14,673 bases of DNA, from assembly GCA_041485385.1 (NCBI GenBank), contig JBGPJM010000121.1, positions 1 through 14,673 on the forward strand, given 5' to 3'. This DNA is from JBGPJM01 sp041485385. Lineage in GTDB: Bacteria; Planctomycetota; Phycisphaerae; Phycisphaerales; UBA1924. Below the pieces are notes generated by a model. It was not told the DNA's origin, made no database searches, and worked only from the letters and a program-made list of their open reading frames with translations. The position numbers and the translations under genes were made by a program. Of this stretch, positions 5,587 through 12,735 are shown piece by piece (within the stretch, counting starts at the first letter, position 1; each line of letters begins with the position of its first letter).

Positions 5587-6657
5587 TTACCGCAGGAGCC
5601 CGCGCTTGCGGAGGTAGTCCAGCAGCAGCGTCTCCACCTGCGCATCCGAGCGGATCATCGCGTAGCTCATCCCGCGCGCGGTGCAGAACGTCTTGAGCTC
5701 GTCCATGTAGGCCGCGACGGTGGCGCGGTATCGCTTCAGGAGCGCGGTCGTCACGGTCACCTCGGCGGTGCGGCTGGTTTCGACATCCGTGAGTTTCAGG
5801 TCGCCGATGACGACCGGCCCGCCCCCCGGCTCTTCCTCGGCGCGCCCCTCCGTCGCCGGGTCGAGCTCGCCCGGCGAGAGCACCTGCAGGCAGTACGTAT
5901 CGAACCCCCCCCCGGCCCCCCCACCGCCGCCACCCACGCCTCCGCCCGTTCCCCCGCCCCCGGCCAGCAGCCGCAGCCCGTCCTGGTACCCCTCGGGGAC
6001 CAGGAAATCCGACAGCACGATCATCACGCCCTTGCCGGCCCGCGCGCGGGCGATGGCCCGCATCGCCGCGGCGAAATCCGGCGCGAAGACGCCGCCCGCT
6101 GGCACGCTCTCCTCGCCGGCCTCCCCCCCTCCCCCTCCTCCGGCCGGCGCCGGCGGCTTGACCTCCGACAGGAGGAAGGTCGCCAGCCGCTGCACGCTCC
6201 GCCGGGCGCGCATCGGCCCGATCCGCCGCACCTCGCGCCCGTCGAGCACGCTCACGGTCACGCGGTCGTTGTTCACCAGGCCGATGTACCCCAGACACAT
6301 CGCCAGGCGCTGCGCGAGCGTGAGCTTGTTGGGGGTGCCGGCGTCCATCGACGCCGAGGCGTCGATGACCAGGTGCAGGGCGAGGTCCTCCTCCTCCTGG
6401 AAGATTTTGATGAAGAACCGCTCCAGGCGCGCGAAGACGTTCCAGTCCACATGGCGCAGGTCGTCGCCCGGCACGTAGCTGCGGTAGTCCTCGAACTCGA
6501 CGGATTGGCCGCGGCGTTTGGAGCGGCGCTCGCCCTGGATCCGCCCCGCGAAGACGCGCCGGCTGAGCAGATCAATCCGGTCCAGGCGGGCGCACAGCTC
6601 CGCCGAGATCAACTCGTCGATCGACGCAGGCCGCTTGCCCGACGTGGACGCAATCAC
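5587..6657 (-). CDS. DUF58 domain protein (vWA-like)
   Basis: A 356-residue DUF58 protein. The signature is G-x-x-x-S-x-x-x-G-x-x-x-EFEDYRSYVPGDDLRHVDWNVFAR (residues 46-77), followed by a von Willebrand A-like fold with the metal-site motif D99-A-S101-A-S103 and a later VMIVLSDFLVPEGY strand. DUF58 genes usually accompany MoxR-type AAA ATPases and membrane vWA proteins, and are thought to act in envelope assembly or metal-chaperone processes; no moxR is in this window. Two low-complexity glycine loops interrupt the fold: six Gly at 173-178 and a Gly-rich stretch at 233-251, encoded by C/G homopolymers. The first usable codon is GTG 6657; TGA lies two codons upstream in frame. It starts 35 bp after the stop of the 3D-domain gene and is probably in its operon. 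No transmembrane segment seen. Confidence 0.88.
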   Translation of the reverse strand: MIASTSGKRPASIDELISAELCARLDRIDLLSRRVFAGRIQGERRSKRRGQSVEFEDYRSYVPGDDLRHVDWNVFARLERFFIKIFQEEEDLALHLVIDASASMDAGTPNKLTLAQRLAMCLGYIGLVNNDRVTVSVLDGREVRRIGPMRARRSVQRLATFLLSEVKPPAPAGGGGGGEAGEESVPAGGVFAPDFAAAMRAIARARAGKGVMIVLSDFLVPEGYQDGLRLLAGGGGTGGGVGGGGGGAGGGFDTYCLQVLSPGELDPATEGRAEEEPGGGPVVIGDLKLTDVETSRTAEVTVTTALLKRYRATVAAYMDELKTFCTARGMSYAMIRSDAQVETLLLDYLRKRGLLR

Positions 6658-6692
6658 AACTCAGGGTATCCCCGCCCCCCACGGCACCAGAA

Positions 6693-7439
6693 CTACTTCG
6701 AGTCCCTCGTCCGCCGCCAGTTGCCCGCGGGCTTGCCGTCGGCGTACTCCCAGACCACGACCTTGATCCGCTGAACCCCCCACTTCCGCGCCTGCTCGTG
6801 CGTCGGGTAGAGCACATCCAGGCGGTGCCCCTTGATCGCCCCGCCACGGTCCAGCACCGGCACGATGTTCCCGTCGTCGTAACCGGGGACCGTGATCATG
6901 GAGCCCAGCGGTAGAATGCGGCTGTCCGCGGCAACCAGCTTCATCCCGTTGGTCCATACCGAATGAAGCGAGGAGGTGATCCCGTCGGCCGAGTCGCCGC
7001 ACGACCGCTCATCCGGCGAGTAGGCGGTCACGGTCATCCACATCGTTCCCGAGGGGCGAACCGGGCGGCCGTCGAACCAGCGGGTGTCGGGCGGGTACTT
7101 CGCCGTCGGCTCGGCGTCCTCGACGGCCAGGTCGCTGATGGCCGTATCGGGGGCGGCAATCGCTAACGGATCGTGAATAGTCAGGGACTCGGCCGCGATG
7201 CTCGGCGGCAGCATAATGCTGGGGCCCGCCGCCTCGACCTCGGCCAAGGCGTGCAGGCCGGTCTGGGTCCGGGCGTGCTTGATCACGATCGCCGACAGAG
7301 ACACCAGCATCGCCAGAGCCACCACACCGACAGTCTGGACGACGGTACGGAGCGCGGTGCGGCGACGCGCACCGAGGGCCAATGTATTGGCTTTGTTCAA
7401 CAGGTTCTCCCACCTGAACACTGATCCCGGGCTTTTCAC
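6693..7439 (-). CDS. 3D domain protein with N-terminal membrane anchor
   Basis: A 248-residue protein. A basic N-terminus (GARRRTALR) precedes one hydrophobic helix at about 32-53 (VVQTVGVVALAMLVSLSAIVI), an uncleaved anchor or signal. A linker follows, then a C-terminal 3D domain: MTVTAYSPDERSCGDSADG (135-153), ILPLGSMITVPGY, and VPVLDRGGAIKGHRLDVLY with D197 and D208 of the conserved Asp set. 3D domains share the double-psi beta barrel of MltA and occur in peptidoglycan-lytic or wall-remodelling proteins. The domain would lie outside the inner membrane, acting on peptidoglycan; the activity is inferred. GTG 7439 is the first usable start, but no strong Shine-Dalgarno sequence is seen; an internal GTG at codon 7 is possible. 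A promoter-like region with direct repeats lies upstream, and DUF58 follows after 35 bp. Confidence 0.82.
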   Translation of the reverse strand: MKSPGSVFRWENLLNKANTLALGARRRTALRTVVQTVGVVALAMLVSLSAIVIKHARTQTGLHALAEVEAAGPSIMLPPSIAAESLTIHDPLAIAAPDTAISDLAVEDAEPTAKYPPDTRWFDGRPVRPSGTMWMTVTAYSPDERSCGDSADGITSSLHSVWTNGMKLVAADSRILPLGSMITVPGYDDGNIVPVLDRGGAIKGHRLDVLYPTHEQARKWGVQRIKVVVWEYADGKPAGNWRRTRDSK

Positions 7440-7522
7440 CGCGCGGTTGGCCCACCACGACCTATCCGCGAGGGTGATTCGCCGTCGAACCTGCCCGGAA
7501 ACGCTCCAACGAGCGTGGACCC

Positions 7523-7562
7523 ACTATAACGCCAGAATCTGGGTTGTGCTTTCGAATCTGGG
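7523..7562 (-). promoter_or_regulatory. Putative promoter of the 3D-domain/DUF58 operon with direct-repeat operator
   Basis: On the minus strand, CCCAGATTC occurs twice (plus-strand positions 7554-7562 and 7535-7543, 19 bp apart). It is followed by TGGCGT and the -10-like TATAGT (7528-7523). No good -35 hexamer is present, which fits an activator-dependent promoter with the repeats as binding site. The predicted leader of about 75 nt begins with a 6-bp hairpin. Confidence 0.4.
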
Positions 7563-7647
7563 AAAAAATAGCGCTATGTTAGGTAAGAACACACTGGTTG
7601 CCCACGAGTTTAGGGGATGGGGCGGGCGATAAGCTCGGCGAATGGTC

Positions 7648-7690
7648 CGATATCCTCAGGAATGAGACTCTCCCTATTCTGGGGATATCG
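7648..7690 (-). terminator. Imperfect hairpin downstream of the acyltransferase
   Basis: CGATATCCTCAG (7648-7659) pairs with CTGGGGATATCG (7679-7690) with one mismatch around a 19-nt loop. It starts 10 nt after the acyltransferase stop on the minus strand. There is no T run, so it is either a weak or Rho-assisted terminator or an mRNA 3'-end stabiliser. Confidence 0.35.
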
Positions 7691-7699
7691 ATAGCGTGC

Positions 7700-8461
7700 T
7701 CAGTCGGCGCCGGCCGCGCTTCGCTCTCGATCCTGCCTTATCCCCGGCTCGTCGCCCGGTCCGGGGGCCGGATAGGTCCCTCCGCTGGCCTGCCGGAGCT
7801 TCGCCCGGAGCCCCATCCGCAAGGAATCAATCTCCGTCTCGAGGAACCGCAGCGCCGCGTCGGGTCCCATCGACAGCAACCGGTCATAGGAGACGGGCTC
7901 GCCGAACGCGACGGCGACCCGCCTGCCCCAGAGCCGCGGCGCCGTCCGGTGGCGCGGCCAGGCATCGAACGCTCCCTCGACCGCCGCCGGCAGAACCGTG
8001 CATTTGGCGCGGTGCACCAGCACCCACACCCCGCGCTTGAAGGGGCGCATCGCCCCGTCGGGCGAGCGGGACCCTTCCGGGAAGATCAGCACGCACCGCC
8101 CTGCCTCCAACTCCTTGACGGCCCGGCGGATGGCCACCGCGTCCCCTTCCTTCTCGTTGATCGAGATCGAGTTCAGGTTCCGGATCAGCCACCCGAAGAC
8201 GGGGTGGTTGAAGAGCCCTTGGCGAGCGATCGGCACGATGTGCCGCCTCGCGAGGCACACGCCCACCAGAGGCGGGTCGAAGTGCGACTGGTGATTGGAG
8301 ACCACCAGCAGCGGCCCCGAGGACGGCACCCGCTCGGCGTGGAAGCAGCGCAGGCGCAGCACGAGCGTCAGGGCCGCACGCGTGACGTGGAGGACCAGCC
8401 GGAAGAACAGCAAGGCCCCGAGCGTGCGCCCCGGGTCATACGACCGCAACCTCCGGAACAT
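7700..8461 (-). CDS. 1-acyl-sn-glycerol-3-phosphate acyltransferase (PlsC-like)
   Basis: A 253-residue acyltransferase of the PlsC/LPLAT family, which makes phosphatidic acid by transferring an acyl chain to lysophosphatidic acid in membrane lipid synthesis; acts at the cytoplasmic face of the inner membrane. Block I is N56-H57-QSHF-D62 (catalytic NHx4D). Block III is F127-PEGSRS (glycerophosphate binding). A hydrophobic N-terminal segment (LGALLFFRLVLHVTRAALTLVL, 14-35) is the likely membrane association. ATG 8461 shares its A with the cmk stop (TGATG), a classic translational-coupling arrangement. The frame stays open far upstream through cmk, which allows a frameshifted Cmk-acyltransferase fusion (see findings). 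The tail after about residue 225 is Pro/Gly-rich. The exact substrate cannot be settled from sequence. Confidence 0.88.
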   Translation of the reverse strand: MFRRLRSYDPGRTLGALLFFRLVLHVTRAALTLVLRLRCFHAERVPSSGPLLVVSNHQSHFDPPLVGVCLARRHIVPIARQGLFNHPVFGWLIRNLNSISINEKEGDAVAIRRAVKELEAGRCVLIFPEGSRSPDGAMRPFKRGVWVLVHRAKCTVLPAAVEGAFDAWPRHRTAPRLWGRRVAVAFGEPVSYDRLLSMGPDAALRFLETEIDSLRMGLRAKLRQASGGTYPAPGPGDEPGIRQDRERSAAGAD

Positions 8462-9270
8462 CACGCGTGCCCGGCCATCGCCCGATCCGCTTTTTTTTTC
8501 GAGCGCGCGCCCAGGTGCGCCAGCACCAGCCCCTCCAGCGTGTCCACAACCTGGTGGAACGTCATGCCGGAGGTATCGACCCGATGGGCCCCCTCGGGGC
8601 ACGTCAGCGGCCCGTCGTGGCGTGCGGCGTCGGAGCGGTCCCGCTCGACGATATCCGCCATGAGCCTGGCCAGGTCCGCGGGCTGCCCGGCCGCGCGGAG
8701 CTGCTCGGCGCGGCGCGCCGCGCGCACGGTCGCGTCGGCGTACAGGTAGATCTTTACGTCGGCGTCGGGGAAGACCTCGGAGCCCTGGTCTCGGCCCTCG
8801 GTCACCAGCCGGGGGTGCCGGGCCGCGATCGCCCGCTGCTTGCGCACCATCAACCGGCGGAGCTGCGCAATCCCGGAGATCGGCGAGACGATCGCCGTCA
8901 CGTCCGGGTGGCGGATGCGGTCCATCACCGAAGCACCCTGGCTGATCAACGCCGGCGGGTCGGTCGTCCAGTCGAAGTGCAGCTGCGCCTGGCTGACCGC
9001 CTCCAACAGCGGCTCCTCGTCCGCCGGGGTCAGTCCGCGCTCCAGCGCGATCAGGGCCGCGGCCCGGTACATCGCGCCCGTGTCCAGGAAATCCAGCCCC
9101 AGCCGCCTCGCCAGCGCCCTGGCGACCGACGACTTGCCCGTCCCCGCGGGCCCGTCGATCGTGACGATGAGGCTGGTCGTTCCCGTCGCCGCGCCCCCGT
9201 CCGCGGGCCGGCCCAGCGACACGACCATGCGTCCTGCGGGGGGCTGGGTCTGCGGGGAGGGGGGGCTCAT
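8461..9270 (-). CDS. cmk: Cytidylate kinase
   Basis: A 269-residue (d)CMP kinase, which phosphorylates CMP/dCMP with ATP to the diphosphates for nucleic acid and CDP-lipid synthesis; cytoplasmic. It has the P-loop G40-PAGTGKS47, the nucleoside-binding LDTGAMYR (62-69), and TEGRDQGSEVFPDADVKIYLYA (157-178), which holds the CMP-contacting R160-D161. About 30 residues precede the fold and are Pro/Gly-rich; an in-frame ATG at codon 15 is an alternative start. ATG 9270 overlaps the upstream stop by 4 nt (ATGA), which favours it. The stop overlaps the acyltransferase start (TGATG). Close to the C-terminus the codons TCG AAA AAA AAA GCG form an A9 run (8491-8499), unusual in this GC-rich DNA. Pairing with an acyltransferase makes sense because CDP-diacylglycerol synthesis needs both CTP and phosphatidic acid; that link is inference. 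Confidence 0.93.
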   Translation of the reverse strand: MSPPSPQTQPPAGRMVVSLGRPADGGAATGTTSLIVTIDGPAGTGKSSVARALARRLGLDFLDTGAMYRAAALIALERGLTPADEEPLLEAVSQAQLHFDWTTDPPALISQGASVMDRIRHPDVTAIVSPISGIAQLRRLMVRKQRAIAARHPRLVTEGRDQGSEVFPDADVKIYLYADATVRAARRAEQLRAAGQPADLARLMADIVERDRSDAARHDGPLTCPEGAHRVDTSGMTFHQVVDTLEGLVLAHLGARSKKKADRAMAGHA

Positions 9271-10088
9271 TCCGGTTCGACCTCCTTGCCCAAAGCGCCC
9301 TCCAGGATCTCCCGGGTGTGGCCGATGCCCACCTCCGGGTCGCCGTCGCCGCGGTAGTCGATGGCCAGCGTCCCCTGGTAGCCGACCGACGCGACGGTCT
9401 TGGCAAACGCCACGAGATCATACGGCTCGTGCACGACGCCCGCGCCCTTCTTGGCCGGCTTGAACGACACGCTCGAGGCCGTCAGCGCCGAGGCGTACGG
9501 CGTGAGCCGGCGCAGGAACTGCACGGGGTCCGGGGCCGCCGCCGCCGTCTGGAAGTCGGGGAACGTGCCGATGCGGAACCCCCCGATCTTCTTGATCAGC
9601 TCCGTCAGCTTGTCGGGGCTGGAGGTCAGCCCGGGCGCCGATCCGATGATCACGTTCACCCCCAGCCGCTCCGCCCCGTGCACCACCCGCTTCAGGCGCT
9701 CGACGGCGAAATCGAACCCGTCCTGCGTGTCCTCGCCCGACACGAACACCGCCGCGGCGTTGCACCCCAGCCGGTCGGCCGCGTGCACCACCCGGACCAT
9801 CCGCTCGACCGCCGCCTCGCCCTTGTCGTCGGCGGCATCCGCGAACGGCTGCGGGGCCGATTCGATCAGCACCAGGCAGGGGCAGCTGGCCTTGTCCGCG
9901 GCCTCGCGCACCTCGTCCAGGCGCGCATGGTCGGCGCCGACGAGCAGGTCGGTGGAGAGGTTCAGGCCGAAGAGGTTGAGCCGGTCGCGCACGTGTCGCG
10001 GCAGGTCGGTGAGCTTGATCGCGCCCGTCTCGCCGCGGGGTGTCACGAGCTTCCGCCTGAGCGATCTGGCATCAAGGGTCAGGAGCAT
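9267..10088 (-). CDS. Sugar phosphate isomerase/epimerase-like TIM-barrel protein
   Basis: A 273-residue protein resembling the xylose isomerase-like TIM-barrel superfamily (AP endonuclease family 2). Barrel-type strands are recognisable: CLVLIESAPQPF, NAAAVFVSGED, LGVNVIIGSAPGLTSSPD (where a metal-binding Glu is often found), FRIGTFPDFQ, and GYQGTLAIDYRGDGDPEVGI near the C-terminus, where a conserved Asp/Glu usually sits. Several usual metal ligands are not obvious, for example the E in the second-strand position, so catalytic activity is uncertain. It is first in an operon with cmk (4-nt overlap) and the acyltransferase. ATG 10088 is preceded by a good promoter with no room for a leader. 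Substrate unknown. Confidence 0.68.
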   Translation of the reverse strand: MLLTLDARSLRRKLVTPRGETGAIKLTDLPRHVRDRLNLFGLNLSTDLLVGADHARLDEVREAADKASCPCLVLIESAPQPFADAADDKGEAAVERMVRVVHAADRLGCNAAAVFVSGEDTQDGFDFAVERLKRVVHGAERLGVNVIIGSAPGLTSSPDKLTELIKKIGGFRIGTFPDFQTAAAAPDPVQFLRRLTPYASALTASSVSFKPAKKGAGVVHEPYDLVAFAKTVASVGYQGTLAIDYRGDGDPEVGIGHTREILEGALGKEVEPE

Positions 10089-10096
10089 GAGCCGTC

Positions 10097-10124
10097 ACTG
10101 TACCGGACTTGACGCATGTTGCAA
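10097..10124 (-). promoter_or_regulatory. Sigma-70-like promoter of the TIM-barrel/cmk/acyltransferase operon
   Basis: On the minus strand, TTGCAA (10124-10119) and TACAGT (10102-10097) are separated by 16 bp, close to the TTGACA/TATAAT consensus. The -10 box ends 8 nt before ATG 10088, so transcription would begin at or 1-2 nt before the start codon: a leaderless mRNA. Confidence 0.6.
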
Positions 10125-10338
10125 AGGGCGCACACCCCGTACGCTCGCCCCCTCCGCCGGCGCGCCGCGGGCTGCGGACGGGAATGCCGTCGAACCCGCG
10201 TGCGCCCGCCAGCGGAGGGGGCGTTCTCTCCCGCGGCTCCCGGCCCGTCTTCATGTTCGGCCCGGCGCGGGTCCACCCCTGATTTCCGCACCGCGACCGT
10301 CGAGGAACGCCCCCCCCTTCCCGCCCTCGCTCTCCGCC

Positions 10339-10344
10339 TACGCT
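10339..10344 (+). promoter_or_regulatory. Putative -10 box (TACGCT) 6 nt before the ABC ATPase ATG
   Basis: TACGCT, then GCTTCG, then ATG 10351. The transcription start would coincide with the ATG. No -35 consensus and no Shine-Dalgarno sequence. Confidence 0.35.
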
Positions 10345-10350
10345 GCTTCG

Positions 10351-11352
10351 ATGAGTGGGGCCGACGCGCGAACACCCTCCCCCACCGGCACGTCCCGCGC
10401 GGGGCCGGCGCCCGCTCCCCCCACCGAGATCCTCGTCGAGGATGTGCGCCGATCGTTCGGCGACCGGGTCGTGCTCGACGCCATCAACCTCCGCGTCGGC
10501 ACCGGCGAGATCGTCGCCATCGTCGGCGGCAGCGGATCGGGCAAGACCGTCCTGCTCGACCACATGACCGGCCTGATGCTGCCCGACTCCGGACGCATCC
10601 TCGTGGCCGACCACAGCGCCGGCCCCTCGGCGCCCAAGTCCCTCCGCATGGGTGGCACCGTGCGCGAAGCCGCCCAGCCCGCGGCCCCGCTGGTGGACCT
10701 GGCGCAGGTGACCGAGGAGCAGCTGGATCGGATACGCCTGCACTGGTCGATCGTCTTCCAGCACAACGCCCTCTTCTCCGGCACCGTCTACGAGAATGTC
10801 GCCCTCTGGCTCCGCGAGCACACCGACATGGGCGAGGCGGCGATCCGCCGGCGCGTCGTCCAGAGCCTCGAGGCCGTCGCGCTCGACCCCGCGGATGTGC
10901 TGGAGAAGCAGCGCGAGGCCCTTTCCGGCGGCATGGCCAAGCGCGTCGCCATCGCCCGCGCGATCGCGACCAACCCGCTGGTCATCTTCTACGACGAGCC
11001 GACCACCGGGCTGGACCCGGTCGTCGGCGGGCACATCCACGAGCTCATCTGGACGACCCACCACCTCCTCCCCGCCTCCGCTGGCCACGCTGCGCGCACC
11101 GACGACGGGGGAGGGGGCGAGACCGCCGACATGGTTCCGCGCACCAGCATCATCGTCACCCATGACAAGGAGCTGCTCCGCCGCCTGGCGCCGCGCGTGA
11201 TCATGCTGTTCGAGGGCACGGTCTGCTTCGACGGAACGTACGAGCAGTTCCTCCAGTCGGCCCTCGCCCCGGCCCGGGCCTACCTCCAGGCGATGCCGGT
11301 GCTGCACGCTCGCCCGTCGCAGGACGCCTGGCCGCACGGCCACCGCGCGTAG
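10351..11352 (+). CDS. ABC transporter ATP-binding protein (MlaF-like)
   Basis: A 333-residue ABC ATPase with all motifs: Walker A G59-GSGSGKT66, Q-loop Q137 in VFQHNALFSGTVYENVALWLREHT, signature L191-SGGMAKR, Walker B VIFYDEP (D215, E216) and H-loop H271. The Q-loop region and LSGGMAKR with A-IATNPLVIFYDEPTTGLDP resemble MlaF/Ttg2A, the ATPase of MCE-type phospholipid transporters of the outer-membrane asymmetry system. No permease (MlaE) or MCE protein (MlaD) gene is adjacent, so the partner must lie elsewhere, or it serves another importer. Two insertions relative to MlaF are seen: about residues 85-125 (GPSAPKSLRMGGTVREAAQP and following) and about 246-265 (ASAGHAARTDDGGGGETADM) between the D-loop and H-loop. 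ATG 10351 is chosen by the -10 box and because the Pro/Ala-rich N-terminus leads into TEILVEDVRRSF. Converges on the 2-hydroxyacid dehydrogenase gene (17-bp gap). Confidence 0.87.
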   Translation: MSGADARTPSPTGTSRAGPAPAPPTEILVEDVRRSFGDRVVLDAINLRVGTGEIVAIVGGSGSGKTVLLDHMTGLMLPDSGRILVADHSAGPSAPKSLRMGGTVREAAQPAAPLVDLAQVTEEQLDRIRLHWSIVFQHNALFSGTVYENVALWLREHTDMGEAAIRRRVVQSLEAVALDPADVLEKQREALSGGMAKRVAIARAIATNPLVIFYDEPTTGLDPVVGGHIHELIWTTHHLLPASAGHAARTDDGGGGETADMVPRTSIIVTHDKELLRRLAPRVIMLFEGTVCFDGTYEQFLQSALAPARAYLQAMPVLHARPSQDAWPHGHRA

Positions 11353-11369
11353 GGCAGGCCTCCCCAACC

Positions 11370-12308
11370 TCACGCCCCCTCGCCCTCGACCCTCAGCACC
11401 TCCCACAGGTCCTTCACCACCCACGACATATTCGCGTGCGCCGTGCGGGTCGCCGCCGCGATATGCGGCAAGAGGCGGGCGTTCTTCACCCCCAGCAGCG
11501 GATAGGACGCATCGAACGGCTCGGGCTCGTGCACGTCCAGCACCGCCTGGGCCGCGGGGCTGGCGCGGAGGAACGCCGCCAGCGCCGGCGCATCCACGAC
11601 GAACCCGCGCGACGTGTTGATCAGCACCACGTCCGGCTTGCACCCCGCCAGCGCCGGCGCGCCGATCAGCCCGCGGTTGCCGGGGCGTGAATCCACGTGC
11701 ACCGTGAGAATATCGGCATCCCGGAAAAGGTCGCCGACCGGCACGGGCCTCGCCCCCGACCGGCGCGCCTCGGGGATCTCCACCAAATCGTTGTAGATCA
11801 CCCGCATGTTGAGCGCGGCCCCGACCCGCGCGACCTGCGAGCCGATCCGCCCGAACCCGAGGATTCCCAGGGTCAGGTCCGAGAGCTGGCGGTGGGCGAT
11901 CAACCCCTGGCGCACCGCCTTCCACTCCTTCACCCCCAGCGCGCTCGCCACCGGCGCGCGGGGACGCAGCACGTCCAGCATGAGGGCCGTGACGTACTCC
12001 ACCACCGCGCGCGTGTTCGCGTCCGGCGTGGAGAGGACCTTCACCCCCCGCCCCTCGCACGCGCCCACGTCCACGTTGTCCAGGCCCACGCCCGCCCGGG
12101 CCACCACCTTCAGGCGCGGCGCCCGCTCCAGCAGCGCGCGGTCGACCGTGGTGTAGGTCCGGATGACCAGCCCATCGGCCCGCGCCAGCAGCTCGCCGAA
12201 CCGCGGCTCGTCCTCGACGGCGCACGACACCACCTCGCAGCGCTCGCCCAGCCAGGCCGCCGCGGCCTCGTCCAAGTGCTCGGTCTGGATGACCAGCAGC
12301 CGCCTCAT
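11370..12308 (-). CDS. D-2-hydroxyacid dehydrogenase (phosphoglycerate dehydrogenase-like)
   Basis: A 312-residue NAD-dependent D-2-hydroxyacid dehydrogenase. It has the Rossmann motif G151-F-G153-RI-G156, an acidic residue after the second strand, and the catalytic set R234 (NTSRG), E263 (DVHEPEP) and H282 (LLPHIAAAT). RAGVGLDNVD (71-80) is typical of SerA-like members, so oxidation of 3-phosphoglycerate in serine synthesis is the leading guess; glyoxylate or hydroxypyruvate reductase activity is possible. It lacks the C-terminal ACT domain of long SerA proteins, as do many short members. ATG 12308 overlaps the clpS stop by 4 nt (ATGA), so it is translated from the clpS transcript. Cytoplasmic. 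The 17-bp gap to the converging ABC gene holds no visible terminator. Confidence 0.87.
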   Translation of the reverse strand: MRRLLVIQTEHLDEAAAAWLGERCEVVSCAVEDEPRFGELLARADGLVIRTYTTVDRALLERAPRLKVVARAGVGLDNVDVGACEGRGVKVLSTPDANTRAVVEYVTALMLDVLRPRAPVASALGVKEWKAVRQGLIAHRQLSDLTLGILGFGRIGSQVARVGAALNMRVIYNDLVEIPEARRSGARPVPVGDLFRDADILTVHVDSRPGNRGLIGAPALAGCKPDVVLINTSRGFVVDAPALAAFLRASPAAQAVLDVHEPEPFDASYPLLGVKNARLLPHIAAATRTAHANMSWVVKDLWEVLRVEGEGA

Positions 12309-12727
12309 TCGTCCCCGCGCGAGCCCCTCCCGCCGCCCTTGCCGGAGCCTCTGCCCCGCCCCGCCCCGCCGCCGTCCTCGTCCGCGTCGTCGTCCCCGCC
12401 GAAGTCCGCGGGCTCGATGATCGCGGTCATCGAGCCCTTGCTCTCGGCCATGAGCGCATCGCGCCCGAAGGCCAGGATCTGGTCGCGCTTGAGCTCGGCG
12501 TGCTCCTTGTGCGTGGTCAGGCAGACGGCACGCCCGTCGTTGTCCACGGCCTTGGCGACCTTGAACGCCTTCTCCTTGGGGTGCCCGAAGAGCTCCTGCA
12601 TCATGCGGATCACGTACTCGTACGTGTGCTCCTCATCGTTGATGAGCACGACGTTCCAGCTCCGCGGCGGGGGCACATCGGTGTGGGGCTTGGTGTCGGT
12701 GGCGGTCGAGGTCTTGGTGGAGGCCAT
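12305..12727 (-). CDS. clpS: ATP-dependent Clp protease adaptor ClpS
   Basis: A 140-residue ClpS, the adaptor that hands N-degron substrates to ClpA or ClpC. The core is residues 22-108: WNVVLINDEEHTYEYVIRMM, KAFKVAKAVDNDGRAVCLTT, HKEHAELKRDQI. N30-D31 match the N-terminal-amine-binding Asn34-Asp35 of E. coli. At the place of E. coli His66, aligned without gaps, there is D62. The C-terminus is unusual: about 30 extra residues, first acidic (DDDADED) and then Gly/Arg/Lys-rich. The N-terminal 20 residues are flexible Thr/Pro-rich, as is usual for ClpS. ATG 12727 is preferred; ATG 12733 and TTG 12736 lie on top of the -10-like TAGTAT. The 2-hydroxyacid dehydrogenase follows with a 4-nt overlap. 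Clp ATPase genes are not in this window. Confidence 0.92.
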   Translation of the reverse strand: MASTKTSTATDTKPHTDVPPPRSWNVVLINDEEHTYEYVIRMMQELFGHPKEKAFKVAKAVDNDGRAVCLTTHKEHAELKRDQILAFGRDALMAESKGSMTAIIEPADFGGDDDADEDGGGAGRGRGSGKGGGRGSRGDE

Positions 12728-12735
12728 GCGCATCA

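Larger units (their letters stand above)
7440..7699. other. 260-bp intergenic region with promoter and hairpins
   Basis: No gene is seen. The stretch is less GC-rich than its surroundings. It holds, in minus-strand order after the acyltransferase stop, a 12-bp imperfect inverted repeat (7690-7648), a 10-bp palindrome ATAGCGCTAT (7567-7576), two direct repeats with a -10 box (7562-7523), and a small hairpin at the predicted 5' end of the leader (ACGCTC, CAAC loop, GAGCGT; 7501-7516). Confidence 0.55.
10089..10350. other. Divergent intergenic region
   Basis: 262 bp between the minus-strand cmk operon and the plus-strand ABC ATPase. Promoter-like elements are seen at each edge. The middle is GC-rich with many C runs (for example about 10309-10317), and I see no gene or clear hairpin terminator in it. 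Confidence 0.5.

Noticed and set aside
7598..8749. A 383-residue plus-strand frame opposite the acyltransferase and cmk
   Set aside because: Pro/Arg/Gln-rich with no motifs; it is antisense to two well-recognised genes.
10072..12225. A 717-residue minus-strand frame
   Set aside because: It spans the opposite strand of the ABC ATPase and an out-of-frame reading of the dehydrogenase; no domain is recognisable.
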